Source: Mucor racemosus
Lineage: Eukaryota; Mucoromycota; Mucoromycetes; Mucorales; Mucoraceae
Length of the DNA stretch: 64,000 nucleotides
Assembly: GCA_027405735.1 (NCBI GenBank)
Contig: JAPEHQ010000026.1
Span: 1-64,000 of the forward strand
Direction: 5' to 3'
Each line of letters starts with the position of its first letter. The stretch's first letter is position 1. Below are positions 1 through 11,365 of this stretch, piece after piece. The translations under genes and the position numbers were made by a program. Under the pieces are notes generated by a model. That model was not told the origin of the DNA. It ran no database searches and saw only the letters and a program-made list of their open reading frames with translations.

Positions 1-3000
1 TACCATCAGGATCATGGTAAGATCCTTGTACTGTAAGACCGAGTTCACTTTTTAAATGGTTGATGCCATGAGTTAGCAAGGATTGTAATGACCAGTATGC
101 TTTATATTGTATCGATTCAAAGAACCAACCTTGAAGAAAATATTTAGTAACAAGCTCTTTCATTTACTTATAATATACTTACATCAGTATTATGTCGAAG
201 CCTATAATCGGCTAATAGACAATTTGTCAATCTAGGGGAAGCATTATAATCGAGAATTTCCTTATAATATTGGTGTGAACACCACCCTCCAAACTATTGG
301 TTCCTCTGACACAGCGATAGACTGGGAGACCGAACTCATCAATTCTTCTTGTATAATATAAAGGTACACCAACAGGATCCGAAATATGGCCTTTACTGAT
401 TGCATCGAGAATCTTGGCAGCTTGAGATTGACATTGTTTGTCGAACAGTTTTAGACCAGTCTTGAGATCCAATGAATTACCATAATGGCTAAAGAGAGCT
501 GCAACAACCGGATAAAGTTGCTTTGGAGGAGGAATTGTGCGTCTAATCCGTTTGGAAATCCAGCTAGGCCTTGCTTTTACCATACGGTCCCAGGTTATCT
601 GGTTGCGTTTTAAGGCTTCGGTAACCCGTTTCTTGTCTTCTTCATTCACGAGAAACAAAGCATCTCGAAAACGAGCCATAAACTCCTTGTGCATTCCATG
701 CTTCTCCGAAAACCGAGATGAAATCCATTAGGTGAAAAGCGTCTTTAAGCACCAAAGTTGGAATAGTAGCAGCCTCATCAGCTTGTAAAGGAGTTTCATC
801 TTCAATATCACTTCTGGCTGTACGCAAACAGCGGGTATCGACGTTAATAATCAGGAACTCATCCTTAATAGCCTCAAAGGTTATTCTATTTCTATCGGAA
901 CTTCTGTTATCGTGGCTACAAATTGGTGCAAGAGCTCTATACTTGAAGACATTCAAGACCTTCACCGGCAAACATTTACTACAACCTTCGGCTCTTTCAA
1001 CAACCTTTCCAACGGCTAATTGGCGACCTCTACATGTATTTGACGTAGCATATAGGTTGACATACGTGTTAATAGATACAGGTTTCTTAATAATACAATT
1101 AAGTTGTGGCAAAGCATCCATTGCGGCATTCAAATGTAAAGCTACATACGCATCATTTGCAGCATATCTCTTTGCTCCTTGGTAAGATCGGAGGACTCCC
1201 AATCACCGCATCTTATTCCAACTGGCTTTGGTAAGTACTTTCCAAAAATGTCTTGACAGAGACTTTGTAATGAGCACCCCTTCAATTTGTCCACGTAGCC
1301 TAACTCCAAATACTTGCTGCTTAATTCAATAAAAGCAAATGTATCATAGCTAGCTTTAGAAATTGCATAATCTCGGGACAGCTTCATAAGATCTTGCTTG
1401 ACAGAACGTCCAATCTTTACAACATCATTACATTCAAGCAGAGTTTTGAGGTGTCTTGGTAAGTGAGCTCTTTTCTTCAAATGGAATAAGTAAACATTGT
1501 CTTGATGCGCAATTTGTATTAAAGAAACCTTCTGAACGATTGTTTTAGTTCTAATCAGATTAACATTCCATTCGCAGTCGAAGCCAATGTAAACTGGAAT
1601 AACTTCGCCGGTATTGGGGTCTGTTTGCAAATAATCAAGAATTCTTGACGCCATTAAATCCATCTGTTTGCCTGCTGAAAGATATAAAACTGTGACATTA
1701 TCAGGGACCTTATAATGAGGGAGATTGGGATTTCCTTCTATTTCACTATTTGTGTGGACAACATTTTTTGTCAATGAAGGTATCCATTTTTCCAAAGATT
1801 GCTGATCACCAACGACATTATCAGTGTAAAACACCTTTGGCTCGGGTTGTTGGTTTGCAAGGTATGTCTTCATCATCTGAGCAAAGCTTTCTTCTAATTG
1901 GGGAAGTGATTTAGTTGATGCTAAGACCATCATGCGAATTTCTTCAAATTCATTGCACAACGTATACAAAGCAGTAAAGATAGAGACACCATTTAATTGT
2001 GCGATTTGCTTGATTATCTTAAAAGTATGATCTCCTTTTAGTATAATACCACCAAGCTTCATCATCTCAGAATCAACACGGTCCTTGATATTATCCATGT
2101 AGCTAGTATACACATATCCAATATAAGAAGCCGAAGGAACACTACCGTTGTAACCTTTTTTATCATGGAATTCAGAAAACTCGGCTGCCTTCCCATTCCC
2201 AAAGGAGTTATTTGACTTATGCGAATAAGCTGCAGCAAGATATTGATACTGGAGTTTATCGTATCTTAAATGATGCATTTCTTGAAGGGTTTTGTGCAGA
2301 CGTCCTGGACCAACTGAATTTTGCATCAATGGACGTAATAGGTCAACTAACATTATTGAAATACCAGATTTGTGAGTTAAAAGAGCCGGGAAATCACTTT
2401 GTACATGGTAAGGAAGCTGTCGGATGACTTCACTGTCGTAACCTGTATAACTATGCTTCGTATTTTTGGAACATACATAGCGAGAAGACATCATATAAAA
2501 TGAGCTAAAATAAGTAGTTTAATTATAAAGTTGTCATAGATAAAAATATTATTACTTACTCGTTGACATCAATAATACGGCGAGCATTTTCCAAAAAGCC
2601 TTTAACATTTAGATTACTATCACATTTAGGACAAGAAAGTTTTGATTCACCCGGCATTAAATATTGAGGAAACCACAAAAACAAGCGAGGCATGTATAAC
2701 ACATCCGGCCTTGGCCATCCTTGATTATGGTACACATTAAGATTAAAGCTAGGACTACCTTGAGATACCCAGAAAGTCTTTCCTTCAGTGTATTCGGAAG
2801 GCGCTTTACCACGATTTGGGCCCTTTCGCAATCTATCAAGAACCTTCTTCGTTAAAATGTCCACTGGACTATCTTCTATGATTTGAAGAAACTCTTCTTC
2901 TTCTTTATGGATAGTAGACATATTGATAGGAAGAGTATCTTGATCTTCATCATCGTCATCATCGTCATCATCAGCGTCTAAACCGTCGTCTAAAGGCACA

Positions 3001-3292
3001 AAGGTAGCATTGAGATTCTGGTTTGCGATTACATTTGCCTATGTTTACATATTGTGAAAATATTAGAACGCTGCTTAACATTAATGATAGCAACTTTTAA
3101 GATTACCTCAGAATTAGAGTTTTCGGCTAATAGAATCGAGTCAGAACTTGATGTCTCGTTTGATGGAGAACTACTTTGATTGTTTGATTCGGTCATGAAA
3201 AATGAGTTCAATATCTTTTGAGATGGGTCTATTATCTTTTTGTTTCTAGAACCATTTTTTCGGCCACGACCAATATTGTTAGACTTAGTCAT
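1..3292 (-). pseudogene. Frameshifted copy of the DUF6729/exonuclease gene, 3' end outside window
   Basis: Exon equivalents are 3292-3107, 3038-2560, 2504-183 and about 129-1. Exons 1 and 2 are intact. Exon 3 carries three single-base indels relative to the intact copy: a missing T near 1166, an extra A near 708 and a missing C near 248. The first removes exonuclease motif III, so the conceptual product stops after the FDCEW and GRSVKQDL motifs. Two further one-base deletions lie near 80 (exon 4) and 166 (intron). All five lie in the first 1.2 kb and all are indels, which is also the signature of uncorrected long-read sequence at low coverage. The gene may therefore be intact in the organism. 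Confidence 0.7.
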
Positions 3293-3605
3293 TTTTTGAA
3301 TCAATTAGAATAAGAAATCTAAGATAATGAAGCACAACTCGAAGGTTTTATTATGACAGATTTTACATATTTATATATTTTTATTAACTCTCAGGGGTTA
3401 AGATTGCGATTAATTGACATTTCAAGGTCAAGCAGGGTTATTAAGACCCCTTCATTTTAATAATAAGATTAATTTTAACTTATTGGGGTTTAATGTATGA
3501 TTATTGTTATTTGGCTATGAAACTTCTCAACAAGATTCACTTGTTTTATCATTTTTTCTGTAGATTGTTGGATATTATCTGTTGAAATCAGGCACATTTT
3601 GTACA

Positions 3606-3759
3606 TTTAAACTCAAAATGATATTTTTAAACTCAAAAACTAATATTTGAAGCTCAATAACTAATATTTCAATCTCAATAACTAGAATTAAAACCCAATA
3701 ACTAGAATTCGAAGCAATTTTATTGGCTTACAAATAAATTCAAACCCAATAACTAGATT
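3606..3759. repeat. Subterminal degenerate tandem repeat, second copy
   Basis: Same array as at 8668-8821, at the same distance from the right terminus of the truncated copy, with no differences noticed. Confidence 0.65.
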
Positions 3760-3815
3760 ATCCGACCACTTGATTGGATAAAACACACCCCAGCTATGGC
3801 TTGAGAGCCAAATCG

Positions 3816-3845
3816 GGCTCCGTGGCCATAACTGGGGTTTGATCC
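3816..3845 (+). repeat. Left terminal inverted repeat of the complete unit
   Basis: Begins GGCTCCGTGGCCATAACTGG and is the imperfect inverse of 8838-8871. Shared core: GGCTC, GCCATA, CTGGGGT and ATCC. AAATCG precedes it at 3810-3815. Confidence 0.6.
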
Positions 3846-3862
3846 GACTAGATTTTTTTTTT

Positions 3863-3887
3863 TTCAGGAGGGCGAAGCCTTCCTGAA
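3863..3887. repeat. Subterminal hairpin near the left end of the unit
   Basis: An 11-base stem (TTCAGGAGGGC against GCCTTCCTGAA, one G-T pair) closes on a GAA loop. It lies 3' of the gene and about 45 bases inside the left terminus. It could be a subterminal site or help end the transcript. Confidence 0.55.
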
Positions 3888-4168
3888 AAAGAAAAAATTC
3901 GGTAAAATGTGCATTAATTAATGAAAATATGTCATTTCGATTAAAAAATACTAAACACATTAAATCCTAGCTTAAATGTATCTATATTTCCAAGTTATTG
4001 TATATATATACATTAGATTAAGATCAAATTTGTGTAAATTGAAGAATGAAAAAAAGCAGGTTTATGAGACATTGGATTGTTTTATTGAATCTGTAGTCGA
4101 TAATTTCAGTTTAATGACTTGAGTTAGTGGTGATAATGAGTAATAACTTGGATAAAAAATTTATAAAT

Positions 4169-7100
4169 CTAAGGCGAGTAATGCTTGCAGTTTTTTATAT
4201 GTTGTTTTCCTGGACATTTATACATGTTTTCAGGATCAATTGCTTTACATCTGGTACACCTTCTTGTTCTAGGTTTTTTTACAGAATTAATATCAGTTGT
4301 CAAAAGTACAGGACCTGCAATGAGTTGAGAGTGATCAGGCTGTAAAGGATCATCAGATTTTCTCTTGTTTGAAGTTAGTGGAGCAAATGAGAGACTACCT
4401 CGAAGAGGTGATGGGAGAATAGCAGGAGGAAAAGATGCAGCTGGTCTTTTTGAAGAATCAACTGCGTTCTTAACTTTTTTGATCATCTCTGCATTTTGAG
4501 GGATCTTGACACAGTCTTTGTAGGTATTGTTACTTTGATACTTATTGAAAAAAGATTCAAGAATCTCGGGTATCTTATAAAACACTACTGGCTGCTGATT
4601 TTCTTTGAGTTTTCCATTAGTGTGATTGCAGCGTTTACACCATTCTTGAGCCATTTCCATGAAATCGGGGTTGGTCTTTTCATGCATTTTCAGATCATTG
4701 TATATGTTCCAAAACAGTATTCTCTCTTCATCTGTATGTACAGGTACAATAGCATACTTCACATTCTGGCAGCTTGCAAGATATTGATACTGGGATAAAT
4801 TTAATTTCGAGGCTTTAATCAATGGTAATGCAGAGAGCTGCAAAACTTGGGTAACCAAGGAATAACTACTAGAATCAACATCACTAGCAATGCCATCATC
4901 AGAAACATCTTCAGTATCAGTAGGCTTGTTTGAAGGCGCATCTTCGTTCTTTGCAGAGTCAGATTCGTTGAATGGCAACATGTTGAAATATGCTCTTGCA
5001 ACGTCTGATATAGGACAAATACCGAAAGTTTCACCTTTTGGATCAAAATGGATAGCATTACCATCAGGATCATGGTAAGATCCTTGTACTGTAAGACCGA
5101 GTTCACTTTTTAAATGGTTGATGCCATGAGTTAGCCAAGGATTGTAATGACCAGTATGCTTTATATTGTATCGATTCAAAGAACCAACCTTGAAGAAAAT
5201 ATTTAGTAACAAGCTCTTTCATTTAACTTATAATATACTTACATCAGTATTATGTCGAAGCCTATAATCGGCTAATAGACAATTTGTCAATCTAGGGGAA
5301 GCATTATACATCGAGAATTTCCTTATAATATTGGTGTGAACACCACCCTCCAAACTATTGGTTCCTCTGACACAGCGATAGACTGGGAGACCGAACTCAT
5401 CAATTCTTCTTGTATAATATAAAGGTACACCAACAGGATCCGAAATATGGCCTTTACTGATTGCATCGAGAATCTTGGCAGCTTGAGATTGACATTGTTT
5501 GTCGAACAGTTTTAGACCAGTCTTGAGATCCAATGAATTACCATAATGGCTAAAGAGAGCTGCAACAACCGGATAAAGTTGCTTTGGAGGAGGAATTGTG
5601 CGTCTAATCCGTTTGGAAATCCAGCTAGGCCTTGCTTTTACCATACGGTCCCAGGTTATCTGGTTGCGTTTTAAGGCTTCGGTAACCCGTTTCTTGTCTT
5701 CTTCATTCACGAGAAACAAAGCATCTCGAAAACGAGCCATAAACTCCTTGTGCATTCCATGCTTCTCCGAAACCGAGATGAAATCCATTAGGTGAAAAGC
5801 GTCTTTAAGCACCAAAGTTGGAATAGTAGCAGCCTCATCAGCTTGTAAAGGAGTTTCATCTTCAATATCACTTCTGGCTGTACGCAAACAGCGGGTATCG
5901 ACGTTAATAATCAGGAACTCATCCTTAATAGCCTCAAAGGTTATTCTATTTCTATCGGAACTTCTGTTATCGTGGCTACAAATTGGTGCAAGAGCTCTAT
6001 ACTTGAAGACATTCAAGACCTTCACCGGCAAACATTTACTACAACCTTCGGCTCTTTCAACAACCTTTCCAACGGCTAATTGGCGACCTCTACATGTATT
6101 TGACGTAGCATATAGGTTGACATACGTGTTAATAGATACAGGTTTCTTAATAATACAATTAAGTTGTGGCAAAGCATCCATTGCGGCATTCAAATGTAAA
6201 GCTACATACGCATCATTTGCAGCATATTCTCTTTGCTCCTTGGTAAGATCGGAGGACTCCCAATCACCGCATCTTATTCCAACTGGCTTTGGTAAGTACT
6301 TTCCAAAAATGTCTTGACAGAGACTTTGTAATGAGCACCCCTTCAATTTGTCCACGTAGCCTAACTCCAAATACTTGCTGCTTAATTCAATAAAAGCAAA
6401 TGTATCATAGCTAGCTTTAGAAATTGCATAATCTCGGGACAGCTTCATAAGATCTTGCTTGACAGAACGTCCAATCTTTACAACATCATTACATTCAAGC
6501 AGAGTTTTGAGGTGTCTTGGTAAGTGAGCTCTTTTCTTCAAATGGAATAAGTAAACATTGTCTTGATGCGCAATTTGTATTAAAGAAACCTTCTGAACGA
6601 TTGTTTTAGTTCTAATCAGATTAACATTCCATTCGCAGTCGAAGCCAATGTAAACTGGAATAACTTCGCCGGTATTGGGGTCTGTTTGCAAATAATCAAG
6701 AATTCTTGACGCCATTAAATCCATCTGTTTGCCTGCTGAAAGATATAAAACTGTGACATTATCAGGGACCTTATAATGAGGGAGATTGGGATTTCCTTCT
6801 ATTTCACTATTTGTGTGGACAACATTTTTTGTCAATGAAGGTATCCATTTTTCCAAAGATTGCTGATCACCAACGACATTATCAGTGTAAAACACCTTTG
6901 GCTCGGGTTGTTGGTTTGCAAGGTATGTCTTCATCATCTGAGCAAAGCTTTCTTCTAATTGGGGAAGTGATTTAGTTGATGCTAAGACCATCATGCGAAT
7001 TTCTTCAAATTCATTGCACAACGTATACAAAGCAGTAAAGATAGAGACACCATTTAATTGTGCGATTTGCTTGATTATCTTAAAAGTATGATCTCCTTTT

Positions 7101-8353
7101 AGTATAATACCACCAAGCTTCATCATCTCAGAATCAACACGGTCCTTGATATTATCCATGTAGCTAGTATACACATATCCAATATAAGAAGCCGAAGGAA
7201 CACTACCGTTGTAACCTTTTTTATCATGGAATTCAGAAAACTCGGCTGCCTTCCCATTCCCAAAGGAGTTATTTGACTTATGCGAATAAGCTGCAGCAAG
7301 ATATTGATACTGGAGTTTATCGTATCTTAAATGATGCATTTCTTGAAGGGTTTTGTGCAGACGTCCTGGACCAACTGAATTTTGCATCAATGGACGTAAT
7401 AGGTCAACTAACATTATTGAAATACCAGATTTGTGAGTTAAAAGAGCCGGGAAATCACTTTGTACATGGTAAGGAAGCTGTCGGATGACTTCACTGTCGT
7501 AACCTGTATAACTATGCTTCGTATTTTTGGAACATACATAGCGAGAAGACATCATATAAAATGAGCTAAAATAAGTAGTTTAATTATAAAGTTGTCATAG
7601 ATAAAAATATTATTACTTACTCGTTGACATCAATAATACGGCGAGCATTTTCCAAAAAGCCTTTAACATTTAGATTACTATCACATTTAGGACAAGAAAG
7701 TTTTGATTCACCCGGCATTAAATATTGAGGAAACCACAAAAACAAGCGAGGCATGTATAACACATCCGGCCTTGGCCATCCTTGATTATGGTACACATTA
7801 AGATTAAAGCTAGGACTACCTTGAGATACCCAGAAAGTCTTTCCTTCAGTGTATTCGGAAGGCGCTTTACCACGATTTGGGCCCTTTCGCAATCTATCAA
7901 GAACCTTCTTCGTTAAAATGTCCACTGGACTATCTTCTATGATTTGAAGAAACTCTTCTTCTTCTTTATGGATAGTAGACATATTGATAGGAAGAGTATC
8001 TTGATCTTCATCATCGTCATCATCGTCATCATCAGCGTCTAAACCGTCGTCTAAAGGCACAAAGGTAGCATTGAGATTCTGGTTTGCGATTACATTTGCC
8101 TATGTTTACATATTGTGAAAATATTAGAACGCTGCTTAACATTAATGATAGCAACTTTTAAGATTACCTCAGAATTAGAGTTTTCGGCTAATAGAATCGA
8201 GTCAGAACTTGATGTCTCGTTTGATGGAGAACTACTTTGATTGTTTGATTCGGTCATGAAAAATGAGTTCAATATCTTTTGAGATGGGTCTATTATCTTT
8301 TTGTTTCTAGAACCATTTTTTCGGCCACGACCAATATTGTTAGACTTAGTCAT
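4169..8353 (-). CDS. DUF6729-like / RNase-H-transposase-like / DEDDy 3'-5' exonuclease fusion protein
   Basis: Four exons: 8353-8168, 8099-7621, 7565-5243 and 5188-4169. All introns are GT-AG (68, 55 and 54 bases) and the frame closes to 1335 residues. The start is the first ATG at 8353. Order of parts: a short basic, serine-rich N terminus; an aspartate run near residue 80; a cysteine-bearing DUF6729-like region (CPKC, then YVC near residue 232); a segment with KGDH (D380) and YTDN (D450), which looks like the first two acidic residues of a DDE/RNase-H transposase fold; and a DEDDy exonuclease. Exonuclease motifs are FDCEW (D531, E533), GRSVKQDL (D593) and YAAND (Y669, D673), as in WRN-type exonucleases. 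The C terminus has a CTRC...C...C zinc-knuckle-like cluster. The exonuclease call is firm. The transposase-like reading is inference from motif spacing. It is the only gene in a unit with inverted termini, so it is probably the transposition protein. Confidence 0.8.
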
Positions 8354-8667
8354 TTTTTGAATCAATTAGAATAAGAAATCTAAGATAATGAAGCACAACT
8401 CGAAGGTTTTATTATGACAGATTTTACATATTTATATATTTTTATTAACTCTCAGGGGTTAAGATTGCGATTAATTGACATTTCAAGGTCAAGCAGGGTT
8501 ATTAAGACCCCTTCATTTTAATAATAAGATTAATTTTTAACTTATTGGGGTTTAATGTATGATTATTGTTATTTGGCTATGAAACTTCTCAACAAGATTC
8601 ACTTGTTTTATCATTTTTTCTGTAGATTGTTGGATATTATCTGTTGAAATCAGGCACATTTTGTACA

Positions 8668-8821
8668 TTTAAACTCAAAATGATATTTTTAAACTCAAAA
8701 ACTAATATTTGAAGCTCAATAACTAATATTTCAATCTCAATAACTAGAATTAAAACCCAATAACTAGAATTCGAAGCAATTTTATTGGCTTACAAATAAA
8801 TTCAAACCCAATAACTAGATT
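8668..8821. repeat. Subterminal degenerate tandem repeat, complete unit
   Basis: About five consecutive units of 20-21 bases with consensus close to AAACTCAATAACTAGAATT, then a spacer and one more unit. It lies between the right terminus and the gene start, so it overlaps the likely promoter region. Arrays like this near transposon ends often bind the transposase; that role is inference here. Confidence 0.65.
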
Positions 8822-8837
8822 ATCCGACCACTTGATT

Positions 8838-8871
8838 GGATAAAACACACCCCAGCTATGGCTTGAGAGCC
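8838..8871 (-). repeat. Right terminal inverted repeat of the complete unit
   Basis: On the minus strand it reads GGCTCTCAAGCCATAGCTGG and continues to TTTTATCC. AAATCG follows on the plus strand at 8872-8877. The same end occurs in the neighbouring copy, ending at 3809. Confidence 0.6.
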
Positions 8872-8877
8872 AAATCG

Positions 8878-9275
8878 CTTTTTTTTTTCGTTTCTGACGA
8901 TCAGAATCAAAATGTAATTGAAACTCCGGATTACATTTTTGTTTTCAAAAAATACATAGGTAATCGACAGTTTGAAGCCTTTGAGCACATAATTGCGCCT
9001 GTAACTCACTGATGAACAAACTCAGAAGTTTTGAAAGTCAAACATGATACCGATTGAGAGCGTTTATATTGAAAACACCCAACTATTACCGTAATATTTC
9101 TAGTGTAATGCCATGAAAGCAAATCAAAATGTGTATTCGGTATTTAGGAAGACCAATCCAGTAGCAACTATACTTATAAATATTTCACTTTTTTATTTCA
9201 TATAACAATATATTATACAGTCTATGCATACATGCCAGTTTCTTTTTGTTTTGTTTTTTTTCCTTGTTTAAATAA
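8878..9275. other. Intergenic, unit flank to TRM82 3' end
   Basis: Unique AT-rich sequence beginning with a T run beside the candidate insertion site. No gene is supported. It presumably holds the TRM82 3' untranslated region and terminator. Confidence 0.5.
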
Positions 9276-10728
9276 TTAATCAGTTTTTCTCTTTTTGTTG
9301 GATGTTTCCTCATTTGCCAAGTTTTCGGGAAGATCAAGGAACTTGCGAAGACCGAAAATAGTATAAAGATCAAAGATTTTATCAGCTTTACAAACTTCAG
9401 CGTTATTGATTTGCTTCAATAATTCCTCATTATCAGCAGAAGCAGAGAAAACATGAATAAGCTTGTCACCATCTAAAGACATCCAAAGCTTACCCTCTAA
9501 ATCATAAGCGATATCAAGAATAGGTGAAGGAGCAAGCTTAGTTTCAGTATAAACAAATCCAACATCCTCTTTCCAGTTCAAAATAAGAACAGCGGGTGAT
9601 TTAGCAAACGAAACAGCAAGTGTTTTGGTATTGTTATCAAAGGCCAATGCACTAACAATGGCGTCTTCAGAATTGGCATCAGCAGCAGGAGGCTTGTAAG
9701 CCTCAATCTCGGATTTCAAATCAATGGTTTGTTTGTTGGTGCCCTTGACAAAATCCCAAAGACGGACAGTACCATCACCACCAGATGATACTAAAATGTT
9801 CTCATCCCAAGGTAAGAAATCGATACATGTGACAACACTATAATATAATGCAACAATGAGTTTGTGTTTGTATAGCTTCCTTATTAATTTAAAAGCTTAC
9901 TCTGTATGACCTAAACAGAATGATTCAATGTTGTAACCATTAGGGAAACGACTCACTCTAATGTGCTCATCACGATCAGATGTAACAACATACTTATCGT
10001 CAGATGTCAACAACTATGAACAAAAAAAAAAAAAAAAAAAAGCAAATGCATTAGTGATCTCATGCCAAAACAAATGTAATATTTTCTTGATTTACCATAT
10101 CAGTAACCATGGATACATGACCAAGAATAGGCTGAAGTTTCTCTTCATCATCAACAGCTTCCTTGGCAGGATGACTATAATTAAAATTCTTGATAAGAAA
10201 ATATCAAAATTTGACAATTTGTGCTATTCTTACCAATAAACATCACCAAATTTATCGGCAGCAAGCAATTGAGTCGAGTCCTTGCTGAATGCAATGGCAT
10301 TAACACGCTTATAAGCAGGTCTATATAATACATCGTTATGGTTACCATACTAGATCAGAAAAATGTACCTTTTTTTTTTTTTTTTTTTTTTTTAATAATT
10401 TACCTAGAAAACTTTAATGACCAATCTTTGGTATCCCAAACACAGACTTGCTTGTTTTCACCAGAAGTAGCAAGCAAAGAACCGTCTTTGTTGAATTGAA
10501 TACTACGATAATAATCACTGACATTATCATTCTTGGCATCTTGAGGATAAGATTTGATCAATTCACCAGTGCTATATGGAAATGTCAGAATAAAATTTGA
10601 GAAAATGAGTCAATGCAATTTAGTTTTTACCTAGTGTTCAAGACCAAAAAGTGATGACCATTAGCCAAAACAAGCTCGGGCTTGGTGGGATTATGAACGA
10701 TTTTAGTAAAAGGAAGTCTAGTAGACAT
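9276..10728 (-). CDS. TRM82: tRNA (guanine-N7)-methyltransferase non-catalytic subunit (WD40)
   Basis: Six exons: 10728-10631, 10571-10404, 10320-10234, 10174-10096, 10013-9901 and 9837-9276, all GT-AG, giving 368 residues. The product is a WD40 protein. Recognised features are [18 protein letters not shown], the [13 protein letters not shown] signature typical of WDR4/Trm82, and [10 protein letters not shown]. The C terminus is short and basic (NKKRKTD). In yeast and animals this subunit stabilises the Trm8/METTL1 enzyme that makes m7G46 in tRNA. One intron contains a run of about 21 T and another about 19-20 T on the coding strand. The gene is divergent from RPS10, sharing a 637-base upstream region. 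Confidence in the family is high; the exact first WD repeat boundary is not resolved. Confidence 0.93.
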
Positions 10729-11365
10729 ATTGTATAGTAAGTTGTTTGTATATGTGTTTGATTTACTCTTTTGAAAAGCTTTTTTTTTCTTTGACGATGG
10801 GATTAGAAGGGGGTGACTCTTTGTTTAACGGTCCGGGTTTGCCTTTCTTCTAAAGACATCAGAGTCCGGGAAGTTGTGTGATCCATATACTCGAACAACG
10901 GGGTTTGTATTAGCAGGCTCCATCATGGTTTTTGGGAAAGGAGTATTGTGTGGTAGAAGCTGCCGAATTTTGACAAGCCCCTCTTTCATCATCGCATTGT
11001 AAGTTGATATATAAAATCAAGAGATACAAGAGCAAAATAGAGTAGAAATGGAGAAGATACATACAGACGAAATATTTTAGCAGAAGAAAGATAATATGAT
11101 GGATGTTTAGATAGATGGATGATGTTTTATAAACCTTGGATGGAGAGATCTTTTGTCATGTAGATTTTTTCTTGTATTGTCTAATTCATACACACACACA
11201 CATACGAATACGCACATTCACACATTCACACAAACACCATATATATTATACAATCATGGATCACACACGCACATATCACTCTATCTCTATTTTGTTCTTG
11301 TTGATCTTTTATTTCATGTAGCTGAGAAATCTGATATTAATTTAATTTTTTATTAAGGTACAAAT
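10729..11365. promoter_or_regulatory. Shared upstream region of TRM82 and RPS10
   Basis: A 637-base divergent intergenic region. It contains a CA-rich microsatellite at about 11188-11238 and a TATTAAG just before the RPS10 start. No specific factor site is claimed, and a 5' UTR intron for RPS10 is possible but not shown. Confidence 0.5.
11188..11238. repeat. CA-rich microsatellite
   Basis: Imperfect CA repeat (CACACACACACATACG and further CACA blocks) about 130 bases upstream of the RPS10 start. Confidence 0.8.

Larger units (their letters stand above)
1..3809 (-). mobile_element. Second, head-to-tail copy of the same unit, cut by the window edge
   Basis: Bases 1-3815 match 5059-8877 with no substitutions noticed and six single-base indels. 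Base 1 lies inside exon 4 of the gene, so the left end of this copy is outside the window. Its right terminus (inverted repeat plus AAATCG) directly abuts the left terminus of the complete copy. The period between the two right ends is 5062 bases, equal to one 5056-base element plus the 6-base AAATCG. Confidence 0.75.
3816..8871 (-). mobile_element. Candidate TIR DNA transposon carrying a DUF6729/exonuclease gene (complete copy)
   Basis: Seen: the unit starts with GGCTC and ends with its inverse. The two ends match as GGCTC-N4-GCCATARCTGGGGT followed by a shared ATCC, so they are imperfect terminal inverted repeats of about 30 bases. The hexamer AAATCG lies directly outside both ends (3810-3815 and 8872-8877), a candidate target-site duplication. 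The interior holds one four-exon gene on the minus strand, a perfect-looking hairpin near the left end and a 20-21 base tandem repeat near the right end, as expected for subterminal transposase sites. A second copy abuts it head to tail at 1-3809. The family is not one I can name. Alternatives are a plain segmental tandem duplication or an assembly duplication, but neither explains why the ends of the unit are mutually inverted. Confidence 0.6.

Noticed and set aside
537..731. Plus-strand open frames opposite the exonuclease gene (and the equivalents at 5598, 6003, 7273 and elsewhere)
   Set aside because: They lie antisense to well-supported exons and have no family features.
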